From Peromyscus leucopus (Eukaryota > Chordata > Mammalia > Rodentia > Cricetidae): a stretch of 64,000 nt of DNA. Below the pieces are notes generated by a model. It was not told the DNA's origin and made no database searches. It was given only the letters and a program-made list of their open reading frames with translations. A program made the position numbers and the translations under genes. This document shows positions 1 to 11,540 of the stretch, piece after piece. Where the stretch lies: NCBI RefSeq assembly GCF_004664715.2, contig NC_051068.1, forward strand, positions 16,922,668 to 16,986,667, written 5' to 3'. Every line of letters starts with the position of its first letter. Within the stretch, counting starts at the first letter, position 1.

Positions 1-1033
1 TTTTTAGGTGACCTTGTTTACTGCATTTGAAACATTTGACATTACTATTTTTCTTTAAACCTCTGGAAATCACCTCTCCTACCCAAGCATTATCACAGTC
101 ACGAGATTCAATATTTATTGTATCTTGGATCCATTTCTACAAGGGTGCTGATCTTGCCTTTAATGACCTAATTACCCTTTTGCATTGTTCATTGGCATTT
201 TCAAAAGCCAGAGATTCAATTATTATCTGTTCAGCTTCTGAATTTGTTATCATCCTATTCACTGCTGAAGTCAGTCTTTGTAAGAAATCAGTGAAGGTTT
301 CTTTTGGGCCCTGTATAACTTTTGTAAATGACTCAATTTTCTTTCCTACTTCTTTAATTCTTCCCCAAGCATTCAAGGCTGCTTCATGCAGTGTAAAGTC
401 AGGGTGTGGTCATCATATAAATAATTGTCTTTGTATATCATCATAATCACCTTCTGCAAGAAGTTGATCTTGGTCAATTTCAATACCTGGAGCTCTACTC
501 CATTGTTCAATGGTCTTAGCCTCATCTTTCCACCAGGTCCTCCATTGTAATTGGGGACCAGCCTCTAAAACTGCTGTAACCAAATCTCTTGAGGGATAAT
601 TCTATTACAAGTTGACCACAAATTTAACATCTGCTTCACAAAAGATGACTGGATACCATATGAAACTATTGCTTCTTTGAATCTCTCCTCAAATCTAACA
701 TTTGCACAGGAGTCGAGTCAGCTCTTACACAGCCTTAAGGATAGATATCATTTGGCAGTTCCTGTAAGGTTACTGGATAGATTAATGTTGGCTGTTTGAA
801 AGACTTAGGCTGTTTCTCTGTAACCTTATAATGCAATGCTGAGATTGGTTCTCCTTTTAGGGTCTGAATATTTCTATGATCTGTTTTAACAGGCTTTCTA
901 AAACTTTTATCTTGGCATTCATATTAACCTACTTTTTTAATGATAAAGCAGAAATGATCAAACAAATAATATTTATAATTAACATTACATAAATCCCATC
1001 AACATTAATTATCCTCTCATTTAATTGTTCCAT
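1..1033 (-). pseudogene. gag: ERVK (class II) gag, broken, cut by window edge
   Basis: Minus-strand retroviral gag remnant. It begins at an ATG at 1,033 (MEQLN...), followed by a hydrophobic stretch of about 20 residues, as in the related gag at 56,467. A stop follows soon after. The capsid major homology region (QGPKETFTDFLQRL) lies at about 260-319, and the first nucleocapsid zinc knuckle (CFKCSKQGH) begins at the window edge (1-48). Gag would form the virion core. The Q-G-x3-E-x7-RL pattern and the CX2CX4H knuckle place it in the betaretrovirus/IAP-like class. The longest open stretch is only 79 codons (137-376), so it is not functional. The rest of the provirus lies left of the window. 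Confidence 0.85.
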
Positions 1034-1469
1034 TTTCAGACTGTCTATCATTGTATTATCAAACAGAGACCAAATACATTGTAAAAATGTTTCCCCTTTT
1101 TTAATGTGGGAAAAAAACTTTCTTTTAACTAATTCCTCCCTTTAAGAAATCCCAAGTGACTCACGAAATCTTCTTACAATGATGATTCAGATGATGGTGT
1201 GACAGGAGCCTGAGGAGTGGTCCTAGAGAAAGCCAAAACCCACTGGGAGAGGAAAGAAGTAAAAGAGTCAGCCATCTGCATAGGGAAAATAAGAAAAGTA
1301 GCTAACTCCTGCCGTTTTGAGAGCCCAAAAACCTATGATGTTTGCTGCAGAAGGACTACAACAAAAACTTAGCCAGCAGGATAGGGACTCTTGTGTAGAT
1401 GTGGTGGAGATTCTGACCACATATAGCTCCAGACTGAGTGAATTCATACCCCAAAAGATGGATGCCAGA
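1034..1469 (-). other. ERVK 5' leader with degenerate primer binding site
   Basis: Non-coding leader between LTR and gag, read on the minus strand. Immediately inside the LTR, at 1,467 down to 1,449, is TGGCATCCATCTTTTGGGG. This is a decayed match to the lysine-tRNA-type primer site (TGGCGCCCAACG...) seen better preserved in the other ERVKs of this window. The splice donor and packaging signal cannot be located by eye. Confidence 0.55.
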
Positions 1470-2036
1470 TGTAACTCAAATCTTAAAATGGTCTTATAAT
1501 AAAAAACCCAGAGCCTGATATTGGCGTGAAATCTGAAAGATCAAAGAATCAGAGCAAGCCACAGCCACCACCTCTGACCTCACCAACTCCTCAACTGGAA
1601 AGAGCTCTAGCCAAAGGGGCTTTAGCTGGAAGAGCTTCCTTAGCCGAAAAGCCTTCAGCTGAAAGGGGTGTCCTCAGCCAAAAGCACCTCCAGCTGAAAA
1701 GCCTCTAGGAACCTCTATTCCCTTGTCTCCTCACACCTTATATACCTTTCTCCACCTAGCTATCACTTCCTGGGATTAAAGGCATGTGTGCTTCCTAGTA
1801 CTGGGATTAAAGGTGTATCCAAACACTGCCTGGCTCTGTTTTCTCTTCTGAACTGAGTCAATGTCATGTAGTCCAAGGAGACTTTGAACTCACAGAGATC
1901 TAGACAGATCTCTGCCTCCCAAGTGCTAGTATTAAGGTGCATGCCACCACTGTCTGGCCTCTGTGTTTAATCTGATGGCTTGTTCTGTTCTTTGAGCTTC
2001 AGGCAAATTTGTTAGGGTACACAGTATATCACCACA
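1470..2036 (-). mobile_element. 5' LTR of the minus-strand ERVK
   Basis: LTR of about 567 bp, read on the minus strand from TGTGGTGATATACTG at 2,036 to ...GAGTTACA at 1,470. It shares overall order with the solo LTR at 17,053-17,521: a TATA-like tatataagg (plus-strand 1,737-1,747), a B1-derived segment (1,770-1,960) and a taataagac-type 3' end. The unit around 1,595-1,700 has local repeats of an agctgaaaag-like motif that the 17-kb copy lacks, which explains its greater length. The flank at 2,037 is filamin pseudogene sequence, so the provirus probably inserted into it. Confidence 0.75.
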
Positions 2037-3850
2037 AGGATCAGCTGCCAACTTCCTTCTGGACATCAGTGAGACTGGCGTTAATACATGACAGTCAATA
2101 TCAAGCCCCATCTGGACATGACAAGCCCTGTCTGCTGAGGAAGCTGCCCCAAAACCACATTGGCATTTCTTTCATCCTCTGAGAGGTGGGTGAACATCTA
2201 GTCAACATCAAGAAGAGTGGCAACCACATTACTGGAATCCCATATCCATTTTCATGATCCAGTCTGAAACTGACAATTTGTGCTTGCACCCAAGTCTATG
2301 TGACCAAGGCCGGTCAGAAGGCCAGACTTTAGAAATATCTGACTTTATTGTGGACACAAGAGATGCAAGTTATGGTGGCATATTCTTGGTGGTAGAATGA
2401 TCCAGCGATGTGGACATCCAGATAGACTACCTGAAGGACATTGTCCACAAGGTATCCTACCTCCCCACTGTGCCTGGGGTCTACATCATTTCTAACAAAT
2501 TTGTGGATGAACATGTGCCTAGAAGTCCATTCACTGTGAAGATCAGTGGTGAGGGAAGAGTCAAAGAGAGCATCACTTGGACCAGCCAGGCTCTATCTAT
2601 GGCCATAGTTGGCAGTATCTGTGATGTGAACTTGCAGATTCCAGAAAACAGCAGTGACATATCTGCCCATGTCACCAGCCCCTTGGTCCATGTCACCCAA
2701 GGTGTCTGTGGGGAAGAACTCTCACTGTGTCCAATTTGTGTCCCAGGAGATGGGCATTCACACAATCAGTGTAAAATACCATAGCCAGAATGTAACGTGA
2801 AACCCCTTCCAGTTCACATGGGCCCTTTGGTGAAGGAGGTGCTCATAAGATCCAGGCAGGAGGCCCTGGCCTGGAGAGGGGAGAAATAGGCATCCCAGTT
2901 GAGTTCAGCATCAGGACCTGAGAAGCAGATGCTGAAGGCCTCTCCATTGTTGTTGAGGGCCTAGAAAGGCAGAGATTACATTTGATGACCATAAAAATGG
3001 GTCATGTGGTATTTATTATATTATCCAAGAGCCTGGTAACTATGAGGTGTCTATAAAGTTTAACCATGAGGCCATCTCTGATAGACCCTACCTGATGCTC
3101 ATCATCACATCTAGATGGCACTCAATGCCTCACTGTTATGAGCCATTAGAATCAGGATTGACATTTAACCAGTCAGCATCCTTTGCTATAAGGCTGAATG
3201 ATGCAAAAAGAAAGCTTGATGCAAAGGTGCATAAACCCTCAGGAGCAGTGGAGGAATGCCATGTGTCTGAACTAGTGCGAGACATATGGTTGGGATCCCT
3301 TTCAAAGCGCATGTTGGGGGGCCTGGCCAAACAGGGAAGGAATCTTGCTCTAGTGTCAGCCTAAGGTGCTGGGCTTGAGGAGGGTACTGCAGGTATCCAA
3401 TCAGAGTTCTTCATCAAAACCACTCAAGCAGGCCCAGGGATATTATCTGTTGCCATTGAAGAACCACCAAGGTCAACGTGGATTGCCAAGGAATCCCAGA
3501 AGAGTACAAAGTTGAGTACACTCCCGTTGTCCCTGGAAACTACCTGACTGGTGTCAAAGATGATGGGCCCACCCACATCATGGGTAGTCCATTCAAGGCC
3601 AAGTTGACAGGCCAGTGTCTTGTCAGCCCAGGCTCAGTCAACAAGACCTCATCCATCTTGGTGGAGCCAGTGGGCAGGTCTTCAACAGAAACTGGCTATA
3701 GCATCATGCCCAAGTCATTCTCAGATACCAGTAAGGTGACCTCCAAGGGGCAGGGCACTCAATGGCCTTCATGAACCATAAGAGTTCTTTCCTAGTGGAC
3801 TGCAGCAAAGCAGGAGTCCAATATGCTGTTAGTCAAGTAATGATCTAAGC
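2037..3850 (+). pseudogene. Flnb: Filamin B processed pseudogene (C-terminal repeats)
   Basis: Intronless, frame-broken copy of the 3' coding part of filamin B, an actin cross-linking protein of Ig-like repeats. In order I read: a piece corresponding to PSGREEPC..HIGISF (2,100-2,200); VDTRDASYGG (2,350-2,390); a repeat with [15 protein letters not shown] (2,470-2,520); [10 protein letters not shown] (2,550-2,580); a repeat with SASFAIRLNDAKRK (3,175-3,215) and SGAVEECHVSEL (3,240-3,275); MDCQ..APGNYL-like and GSPFKAKLTGQ (3,478-3,630); then the hinge-2 region with SSILVEPVGRSSTETGYS (3,650-3,705) and KSSFLVDCSKAG (3,780-3,815). The serine-rich hinge matches the B paralogue rather than A or C. 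Frameshifts and stops occur throughout and no introns separate repeats, so it is a retrocopy. The first repeats are absent. Confidence 0.88.
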
Positions 3851-4481
3851 CTTAGACAATCAGATTTAAGTCTTATGTTGCAACATGGGAGGTAATATTT
3901 CAAGACAATAGTCTGGAATATGGTCCTCCAAACAAAACAGCTACCATGATCAGATTATCTGTGCCCACTTGCAAGAGATCAACAGGAGAAGCCTGTGGAC
4001 TGCTGACATTTCCTCAGAAGAGGGATTGAGGATGGTCATTAGACTCTCACTTGAGATTCCAGCCACTCTGTGAAGACATCTGCATGCAGTTCTGCCTTGA
4101 TTACATAACTCATTGCATGTACATAACTTGATTTCACTGGGTCTATCATGATGGCATATCCTTAGGGTCTTGGGAGGTTCTAGAACACCTGTCTTGTAAT
4201 ATCCACACCCACCCCAACCTGTGCCATTGGGATGATTGGTTACAACAGCCTTCTCTGGCTTATTACAGCTGCATAGGATGCATCTTGGCATCAAAGTTCT
4301 TGGCCATGTAGTTTTGGAAGCCAGGAGAATACTTATACTGTTCACAAGCATTCAGATGGTGTTCAGATGCCCACGTCACTTGATGTTGTTCAGACCTTCA
4401 TGTTGTGATAGAGAAGCCATGGAGAGGCAGAATGTGGTCAACAGATTCACAAAGCCATCCTCATCGACAGCCCAGGACTAC
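3851..4481. other. Unassigned; possible tail of the filamin retrocopy
   Basis: No recognisable coding sequence. It follows the filamin pseudogene without a visible junction, and the flanks of the solo LTR (4,481 and 4,899) join smoothly once the LTR is removed. Part of it may be filamin B 3' untranslated or rearranged sequence. A 133-codon minus-strand open frame here (3,950-4,351) has no features I recognise. Confidence 0.3.
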
Positions 4482-4898
4482 CAGAGCTGTAGCTGGAAGT
4501 TTTCATATGTCCCCCTTGGCCTGCGGTCAGGACAAATCTCTCACCCACAGTCCCACAGCCTTTTATAAAATAATTGCTAGAAGTTTATATTAATTATAAC
4601 TGTTTGGCCATCAGCTCAGGCTTATTCTTGACTAGCTCCTATACTTAAATTAACCCACAATTCTTAACTATATGCAGCCACATGTCTTGGTACCTTTTCT
4701 CAGTTCTGCCTTGTCATCTTGCTTCCTCTGTGTCTGGCTGGAGACTCCTGACTTAACCCTTCTTTTTCCCAGAATTTTCCTCATCTGCTTGCCCCACCTA
4801 TATTTCCTCTCTGGCTACTGGCCAATCAGCATCGTATTTATCGATCAATCAGCAACACACATTCACAACATATAGAATGGCATTCCACAGCACAGAGC
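4482..4898 (-). mobile_element. Solo ERVK LTR with 6-bp target duplication
   Basis: LTR at 4,488-4,892 (405 bp), flanked by exact CAGAGC duplications at 4,482-4,487 and 4,893-4,898. Read on the minus strand it starts TGCTGTGGAATG and ends in ACA, with actggccaat-type sequence shortly after the start, like the LTRs at 28,540-28,903 and 60,720-61,064. A 6-bp duplication and no internal region indicate a class II element reduced to one LTR by recombination. Confidence 0.85.
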
Positions 4899-5650
4899 TG
4901 GTAGGAAGGGGGCAGTCTCTGTCATAGTCTACTGCCTCTAACAGCTCTCAGGCCTCACTGGAGATCTTTGTGCCACCCATAGCTGAAAACTCAAAAGTCT
5001 TAGGGGTCACTGGCATGCAGCAGTACTTGGTGGTTCCTAGTCTGTTAATTGCAATAATGTAAAGTATGAGAACCTCCAGCTTTGATCAGGGGACTTTTAA
5101 CTCCCTGTTATTAGTGACACACAATGTAAATCATTCCAGTGGAGGTGAAGTGCAGTGCTAGTACTGAAACCTCATTAGTCCCTCGGTGCTTCCTTCCCAC
5201 TCAGTGTGAAAACAGAGGGCGCCCAGAACAGCAGCTTTAGCCTTGACCATCTCTGACACATTAACAAACTAACCATCAGAAATCCTTGACTCTGGGTCTG
5301 CTCTTTAGGAACTTAGAGAAGCAAGATAGGCCCATTGCTGACCAGAAGCTCCCAGTTCCTGAGCTCCACTCCTGGAAGAGCCAGCCTGAGCCCCACATCC
5401 TCCAAGAAACACCCATCCCCTGCCCAGAACTCACTGCCTTCCCCATGACCACTTATTTCCCAGTGTCTGACACTGAGGCTGAAGGCCAGCTTCTTTCTAC
5501 TTCTCTCTGGTCTCTTTATGCTCTCCATTCTCTCTCCAAAGCATCCTGCACAGTCTTGCAAACATGTTTATGGATTAATGGTAAAGGCACTGAACAAATG
5601 CCCCACTGGCATTTGGTGTTGTCACAACACTGGTGACATCATAGGAGATT
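4899..5650. other. Unassigned intergenic sequence
   Basis: No gene, repeat family or RNA recognised. Low repeat content by eye. It could be older retrocopy 3' sequence or host intergenic DNA. Confidence 0.3.
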
Positions 5651-6345
5651 CCAGGGCTCTCCAAGATACAATAAAATGTTTCAGAAAGAGACTGCTGATG
5701 CTATATTGTATAGTCCTTGACTCCCTGCTAACTAGCTCACCCCAAACTGACCTTAATACAAGGTATGAAAAGGCCAGACAAATATCTAGCCTAGATACAT
5801 AAGTCAAAAACTAGGCCTCACTAGACCTCACTTCTGCTTCTCAAAAACAAAAAGCCATTAATCACTGAAGCTCCAGATAACAGGGACAAGGGGAACAGCA
5901 AGTACACAGGCTTAGACAAATAACCAAATAAGGACAAAGCCTGAAAACATCCAGGCTTGTCCAAGGATAAAAGATCATAACCCTGACCAGAGTCCAGCTA
6001 ACTTTTAGTCAATAGACATTAATAACAATAATTGCCACCTGCACAAACCAATTATACCTAAGACAAAGTAACATCTTTAGGCACTCCCCAAAATTAGGCT
6101 TAAAAGGACCCCATCACCCCTTGCCGAGGTCACTGCCATTCTGACTTTTGGCTGGTCAGAGGGCCCCAGTATACTAGTAATATAAATGGTCTTGCCAATT
6201 GCATACATGAATGGTGGCCCTTTGTGGTACTTCTGCAGGACCCAGACAGGTGCCCTTTCAAGTAGACTCTCCAGGGTCAACCCTTGAGTATCTCCTCCTC
6301 CCAAAGCCAGAGAACTAACTCTGTGCTCCATTAGAAACATTTTAT
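5650..6345 (+). mobile_element. Possible class I (gamma-type) LTR
   Basis: Composition resembles a class I LTR: a purine/adenine-rich upstream half, a ttaaaagg TATA-like box near 6,100 followed by accccatcacccc, then R/U5-like sequence ending near tgtgggg at 6,348. No second LTR, primer site or target duplication was found, so this rests on general resemblance only. Confidence 0.3.
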
Positions 6346-6815
6346 CTGTGGGGAGTTAACGGTTCATTTTCAAAACAGTGCCCAGGATTTACCTTTTTTC
6401 TTCTTAAGACCCATACTCTATAGGATGAGAAATAAAAGATCCTGAAAAAGTAGGTCAGGATGATGCAGTTGAGGAAAGATGCATCTCCTGAATTGAACAA
6501 GCCCCTGGGGAAGATCAGTGAACTCTTACAGTTGTGAGTCCGTCAAACCAAAGAGAAATCACATATGTAAAGATAAAAATTTTCCTGTAGAGCTTCAACA
6601 GAGCTCATGTCAGCCATAAAGCTGTTGATGACAATGTGAGGAGCTGTTGACAGGTTTTCCTGGAGCCACCTGAGCTGAGGTGAGTCCTCAGATGTCAAAG
6701 CAAACACTCCCAGAAAGCTTATGAAGGTCCAAATCTGCAATCAGGAGACTAAAGAAATGAACAGTGGCAAGTAAGAGACCAACCTGGGCTGTGTAGAGGC
6801 ACCAGGAAGAAAAAG

Positions 6816-6816
<1 letters not shown>

Positions 6817-6866
<50 letters not shown>
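6817..6866. repeat. (AC)n microsatellite
   Basis: About 25 uninterrupted AC units. It creates a spurious cysteine/valine open frame on the opposite strand. Confidence 0.98.
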
Positions 6867-6867
<1 letters not shown>

Positions 6868-7787
6868 AGTGCTCTGTCAATCAAGAGGAGAACATGATGT
6901 AGTTCTCTGCTGTGGTGTTTCAAACATCAACAAAAGCCAAATTCCCTAGTCTGAACCACTGGTGACAATTTCCATGCTATTTTAAAGGTGGCCTTGCTAT
7001 TTCTGGGTACAGTATCTATTAGAACGTGAAAAGGACAGGCAAAGGGCAGTCATCAGGAGAGGCTCGGGGTTCATGCAACATAAAGTTTTATTTAAGCCAC
7101 ACCTCACCTTTTTACTTATCCTGAGAGGCCCTGTAAAGAGGAGCTGGCCCATGATCAGCCTGGAGTACATGTTCTCCAGATCTCTGGATTTTTCTTTTCT
7201 CCAATGTGTTTTCCTTGGAACCTAGGCCTGAGGAATGCTGCTTGGTGATCTGTTTGTTTTCAGATATTGAAGCCCTAACCCAGTAAAAGGTGTGACAACT
7301 TTATTTCTGAATATCATCTCGTAGAGTGCAGCAAGTTGAGGCTACACTGGAATGGAGGAGCAAAGCATTTGCCTCAACTGTTATGAAAAGTGTCTTTATT
7401 GTGAGTGTTACAGCTCTGGAGGGAACGGTATCCTGACTTACAGGGAATTCAGGCTGTACCTGAAGCTGGGGTACAGGGGTGGAGGATGGTCTCCGTGCAG
7501 TGTGTGTCAATCCTGGTCCTCTCCTAGAGAGAGCCATTACAGCTGAGCTCTGCTCAGTTCCCTTATGGGAACTTCCTGGCAGAGCTCTATGTTTCTCCTT
7601 CTGCTCCAGCCCCAGTTGTTACTTCTGCTTCACTCTGCTAAAGGGAAAATCCCTGCAGAAATGTAGCAATCTCCTCTTGCTCCAGGGGAAAAAAAAATAT
7701 TACTTTTTTTTTTTCTACTCAGCCTCCTTAAGGGAACATCCACTGAAGAAGATTTTCACCCCAAACTCTTTTAAGAAATAGATTTAT
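6867..7787. other. Unassigned intergenic sequence
   Basis: No coding or repeat family identified. A short T-rich and A-rich stretch near 7,685-7,715 is the only low-complexity feature. Confidence 0.3.
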
Positions 7788-7925
7788 TGGTGGCGCATGC
7801 ATTTAATCTCAGCACTTGGGAGGCAGAGGCAGGCAGATCTTTGTGAGTTTGAGGCCAGCCTTGTCTACAGAGTGAGATCCAGGAAAGGCACAAAGCTACA
7901 CAGAGGAACCTTGGCTGGAAAAAAC
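7788..7925 (+). mobile_element. B1 SINE, 5'-truncated
   Basis: 7SL-derived SINE. Visible: tttaatctcagcacttggga, gaggcagaggcaggcagatc, gaggccagccttgtctacag and the cricetid-type ccaggaaaggcacaaagcta. The A-rich tail runs into the purine tract that follows. Confidence 0.92.
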
Positions 7926-8055
7926 AAAACAGAAAAAAAAAGAAAAGAAAAAAGAAAAAAAGAGAGAAAGAAGGAAGGAAGGAAGAAAGGAAGGAAGGAA
8001 GGAAGGAAGGAAGGAAGGAAGGAAGGAAGGAAGGAAGGAAGGAAGGAAGGAAGAC
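7926..8055. repeat. Polypurine tract with (GGAA)n
   Basis: A-rich B1 tail expanded into AAAG/AGAA motifs and then about 20 GGAA units (7,972-8,053). Such tails commonly seed microsatellites. All bases on the plus strand are purines over more than 100 bp. Confidence 0.95.
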
Positions 8056-9965
8056 TTATTTGGGAAGGAGGCATCCAGGAGAGTGGCTGCCTCTGCCTGT
8101 GCAGGAAAGGACAGCTCACAACTGAACAGGCAGAGGGGCTTATATAGGGCTTCTTAGGGGCGGAGTTTCTTCAGGGAGAAGATTTTCTGCTCAAGCATTG
8201 ATTAGTTTTCCTGTCCAGGGATTGGTTGGTTTAGTTGGTGAGGAGCAGAGTTGGCTATGATTTCAGGGCCATACTGTGTGTCTTTTACTAGGCATTTTCA
8301 CCTTGTGCCTCCGATTTTAGAGGCAGGGAGTATTTCTTTCACTGGTCTGGTTATAGGGCCAAATTGTGTTTCTTTTGCTCAGGTTTCAGGTTCAGGGTGT
8401 GTTTCTTGGGTTTTGGGTTCAGGGCTAAAGTATTTCATGACACATCACACTTTCATGAACCAAGTCCCAATCCCAGAAGATACAGTTATCCACCCCAGCC
8501 AAATATACACAGAAAACCCTCTTGTATCTTCCTGTCACGTATCCCACATACCCGAAGAATCTTAATGTTCTTCCAAACACCCTGAGGTCCAGCTGACAAG
8601 GCACGGCACCTCCCCTCACAACACTTCACCTCAGCCCACCCTTGGCACTTGGGTTGTGTTCAGAAAGGGGACTGACAGATGAGACTCTGCTCAGCTGGTG
8701 TCAACGTTCAGAGTTGAGACTCACCCCTCTGTGGATGTCAACTTTCATCTCTACAGGGTGGGGAGTGTCTCCCTGGTCAGCTGGTTCCTTCTCCCTCCTT
8801 TCACACGCTTCAGGTGACCCAGAGGACAGCCTCCTCACCCTACAGGATACAGCTTTGCTTCAGAGTTGTCAAGTCTGCCTCAGAAGCCAGGGGGATATCA
8901 GCAGAGTTCACACTCAGGTGATGTGAAGATTCCCAGGTTATCTGCCTGTCACACTAGAGCCTTGCTGTTGCTGGAGATGACATGCAGGGCCAGAACATGG
9001 TCACCAGACTAAGCAAACCATCCTGCTTGATATCACCCCTGGGCTGACAGGAAGGACCCCTGCTCTTTACCTGTCCACTGCCTCTTAAAGCCATTCAGAA
9101 TGTGAGCTGAGTAAATGTGTTACCTCTGCTTGTACATTTGCTTAGCAAAGAAAACTCCTGTACCCACAACATAACTTCTCATCTCGTTGGCTGCAACAGA
9201 TTCCTCTTCTAAGTGCCTACTCTTTTGTAAAAAGCAACTTGTGCCTTCCATTTGCTCAAAGTCTCCTCTCATTAGTTCATATCTCCAGAGATTTTATTAA
9301 ACCATTGGAAAATGGGCTAATGCAGACATCATCTGTGTTTAACTTTATTGAGTGATGTGCCCTAGCAACTACAGCCATTTATGTTACCTGCACTTTTATT
9401 TTCTAAATAAAATACAAAACAAAGCAGATGTGAGCTTTCAGAGATCTGCATTGACATCAGTTATAAACATCCCAAAAGAATTGTCTGCCCGGTCCTTCTC
9501 TGTATTTAAAAGAGGAGTCTGATGTGTTCTGTGAACATTTACCATTAAGTCTGAGCAAATTCCTCCTGCATGAGGCTTGCAGCCCTCACCTCTGGCTGAA
9601 CTTTGGACATCCTTCCAGGAACAGAATTTTCTCAGATAACAACTTAAATAAAAATATGCATATAAAACTAAATTATCACAATACTTAAAATAAAAATGTT
9701 AGCCTGGTATCAACACTGTTACATGAACATCAGCATGTTTCCACATAGATAGGAAGCATTAATATCTGAAAGTGTGCATGTGCACAATGTATCCATACTA
9801 ATTCCTCTGGTGGTTAATGAATGAACTGCCCCCATTAGAAATGTAACATCTGCTGAATGCACAGTGCAAGGAACACTGAACTTGGGATATTCTGGCACTT
9901 GTCATTCAAAGTATAAAAGATGCAACTTTGGACACATTACTGGATACATTAGTAAAACATTCACT
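8056..9965. other. Unassigned; possible LTR-derived start
   Basis: 8,056-8,470 has LTR-like composition: cttatatagggc near 8,139, then repeated ggttcaggg/tttcaggg motifs at 8,250-8,430. I could not find paired ends. 8,470-9,965 shows no gene or repeat that I can name; many short frames are random. Confidence 0.25.
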
Positions 9966-10138
9966 GTATGATTGCTCTTGCAGAGGACCCAGCTTCTATT
10001 CCACAAGGTAGCACCCTAACTCCAATTCCAGGTGATATTATGCCATCTTCTGGTCTTTTGGGATACTGCAAAAAATGTGCTGTACTGATGGACATGCAGG
10101 CAAAATAGCAACACATATAAAATAAAAATGAAGATTTT
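9966..10138 (+). mobile_element. B2-type SINE, 5'-truncated
   Basis: tRNA-derived SINE. ttgctcttgcagaggaccca and gccatcttctggtcttttg correspond to the second promoter box and the conserved tail-side block of B2-type SINEs; it ends in an A-rich aataaaaatg tail. The 5' A box is missing. Confidence 0.75.
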
Positions 10139-10234
10139 TAAATGTGTCGAGTATTATGTTTTTACTGACACCCTCACAACCTATTCTCATGCATGGGTTC
10201 ATGTGTTATGTCTTTTCTGGTAATTTTCTTCTTG

Positions 10235-10380
10235 TTGTATTTTGAAACTTGGTCCCTCTCTGTATTCCTGACAGTACTGGAACTCATGTCTGTAAACCCG
10301 CTGTCCTCAAATTCACAGGTATCCAACTGACTCTGCCTCCAGGAGCTGCATGAAAAGAGGGTACCACCATGCCCCACCTT
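10235..10380 (-). mobile_element. Old B1 SINE
   Basis: Degenerate B1 in antisense: ttttgaaacttggtccctct, then tgtcctcaaattcacag and ctctgcctccaggagctg, ending accaccatgcccc. Divergent, so old. It lies head to tail with the next B1. Confidence 0.7.
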
Positions 10381-10389
10381 TGGGGGTAA

Positions 10390-10548
10390 CTTTTTTGTTT
10401 TGTTTTGTCTTTTGAAACAGAATCTCACTAGGTAGCCCAGACTGTCTCGAAACTTGCTATGTAGGCTAGGCTGGCTTAGGACACAGAGATCCACCTGCCT
10501 GTGCATCTCAAGTGTTGGAATTAAAGGCATGTAGCAACACATCTGCCA
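10390..10548 (-). mobile_element. Old B1 SINE
   Basis: Antisense B1 with its tail as a T/G-rich stretch (10,390-10,412), then gaaacagaatctcactaggt, ggctaggctggcttaggaca and ggaattaaaggcatgtagca. Several percent diverged. Confidence 0.82.
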
Positions 10549-11465
10549 TAACTGCCCATGTATTTTTATTAGAAAGAAGAGAAGCTACATTCATAGGCAA
10601 AAGCTTCAGCACTATGGACTTAACCAGTTAATTCTTTTATTTTTCAGATGGACTGTGAGGTGGGTTCCAGCCCCAAGTCAGACTCTCAGTGCTACAGTGA
10701 CGAATCCCTCATTGGCATGAGGAGTCAAGGAATTCCTGCTCATTCACCTCAGTTCAAATTTGATTTTCTGTCTTACAGGTTGGAAAAGAAGTATATCTTA
10801 TACTCATCAGCTTTGATTGTGGTCAGCACCATTGGGCAGCTTGTGCAGAATGAGAAGTAGCTGTGCCCAGGAGAAGGTCATGTTTCTCACAGACAGCATG
10901 GATTCAGTGAGCATGGCAGCTGCTGGGCTCCTGCAGTGTCTCCATGCAGGAATGGCAGAGTCTCAACACACTCAATAGGAAGGGCAGGAACCCACACAAG
11001 CTGAGGAGCAAACGCTCAGGCTTGTTCACTGTGCTGTGAACACATGACTGTGCAACCATGCCAACCTTGTGTCTTTTAAGACTTCCAGACAGTATATTTA
11101 GGGCTTGTTCTGTCTAACTTCCTATGATATGTTCTTATTCCCTGGCTTCTGTTAAAACCTTCTTCCAAAATATCTTCATACTCCAAGGCTCCCAGCAGGT
11201 GTGCATCCCAGCAAGCAGCCCAACCAACTTCCAGATTGGCCCGTGGTGCCCTCCATGCTGGCTCACACTGAGATCTCTGGCTGGAAGTTACACTCCCATG
11301 CTTTGCTCCCAGCCTTCAGGCCCTTGGTCATCAAGGAATGTGGCCACTCAGCAGTGTCTGGACCACTAGACACCCACAGTTTTCCTGGTGTTCCATGCTA
11401 GACTTTGGCTGGGGTCCATTCAGTCCATGATGCATTCCTAGAGCCACCTATTTTTTTTTTTCCTT
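10549..11465. other. Unassigned intergenic sequence
   Basis: Contains a 70-codon open frame (10,648-10,860) preceded by a pyrimidine-rich stretch ending cag at 10,647, which superficially resembles a splice acceptor. I recognise no family in it, so it is not called as a gene. Confidence 0.3.
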
Positions 11466-11540
11466 TTTTCTTTGCAGTGTTGGGAATGGAAACCAGGACC
11501 TTGTGCATGGTAGACAAGCCTACAGCCCCACACTGGAAGA
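11466..11540 (-). mobile_element. ID/B4-like tRNA-derived SINE fragment
   Basis: Antisense of the tRNA-like head: gtgttgggaatggaaaccag then gaccttgtgcatggtagacaag corresponds to the promoter B and A boxes of ID-related SINEs. Confidence 0.6.

Noticed and set aside
2410..2784. Possible functional filamin-like gene
   Set aside because: Repeats are spread over several frames with stops, no introns and no start region; a processed pseudogene explains it.
3950..4351. 133-codon minus-strand frame
   Set aside because: No domain, signal or family recognised; overlaps another frame on the plus strand; flanked by pseudogene and LTR.
6741..6923. Cys/Val-rich small protein
   Set aside because: Produced by an (AC)n microsatellite.
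7797..8147. 116-codon frame rich in Lys/Arg/Glu/Gly
   Set aside because: Translation of a B1 SINE plus (GGAA)n microsatellite.
10648..10860. 70-codon frame after a pyrimidine tract, exon-like
   Set aside because: The ATG coincides with the acceptor, there is no donor or partner exon and no recognisable protein; evidence is weaker than for the 30.78-kb candidate.
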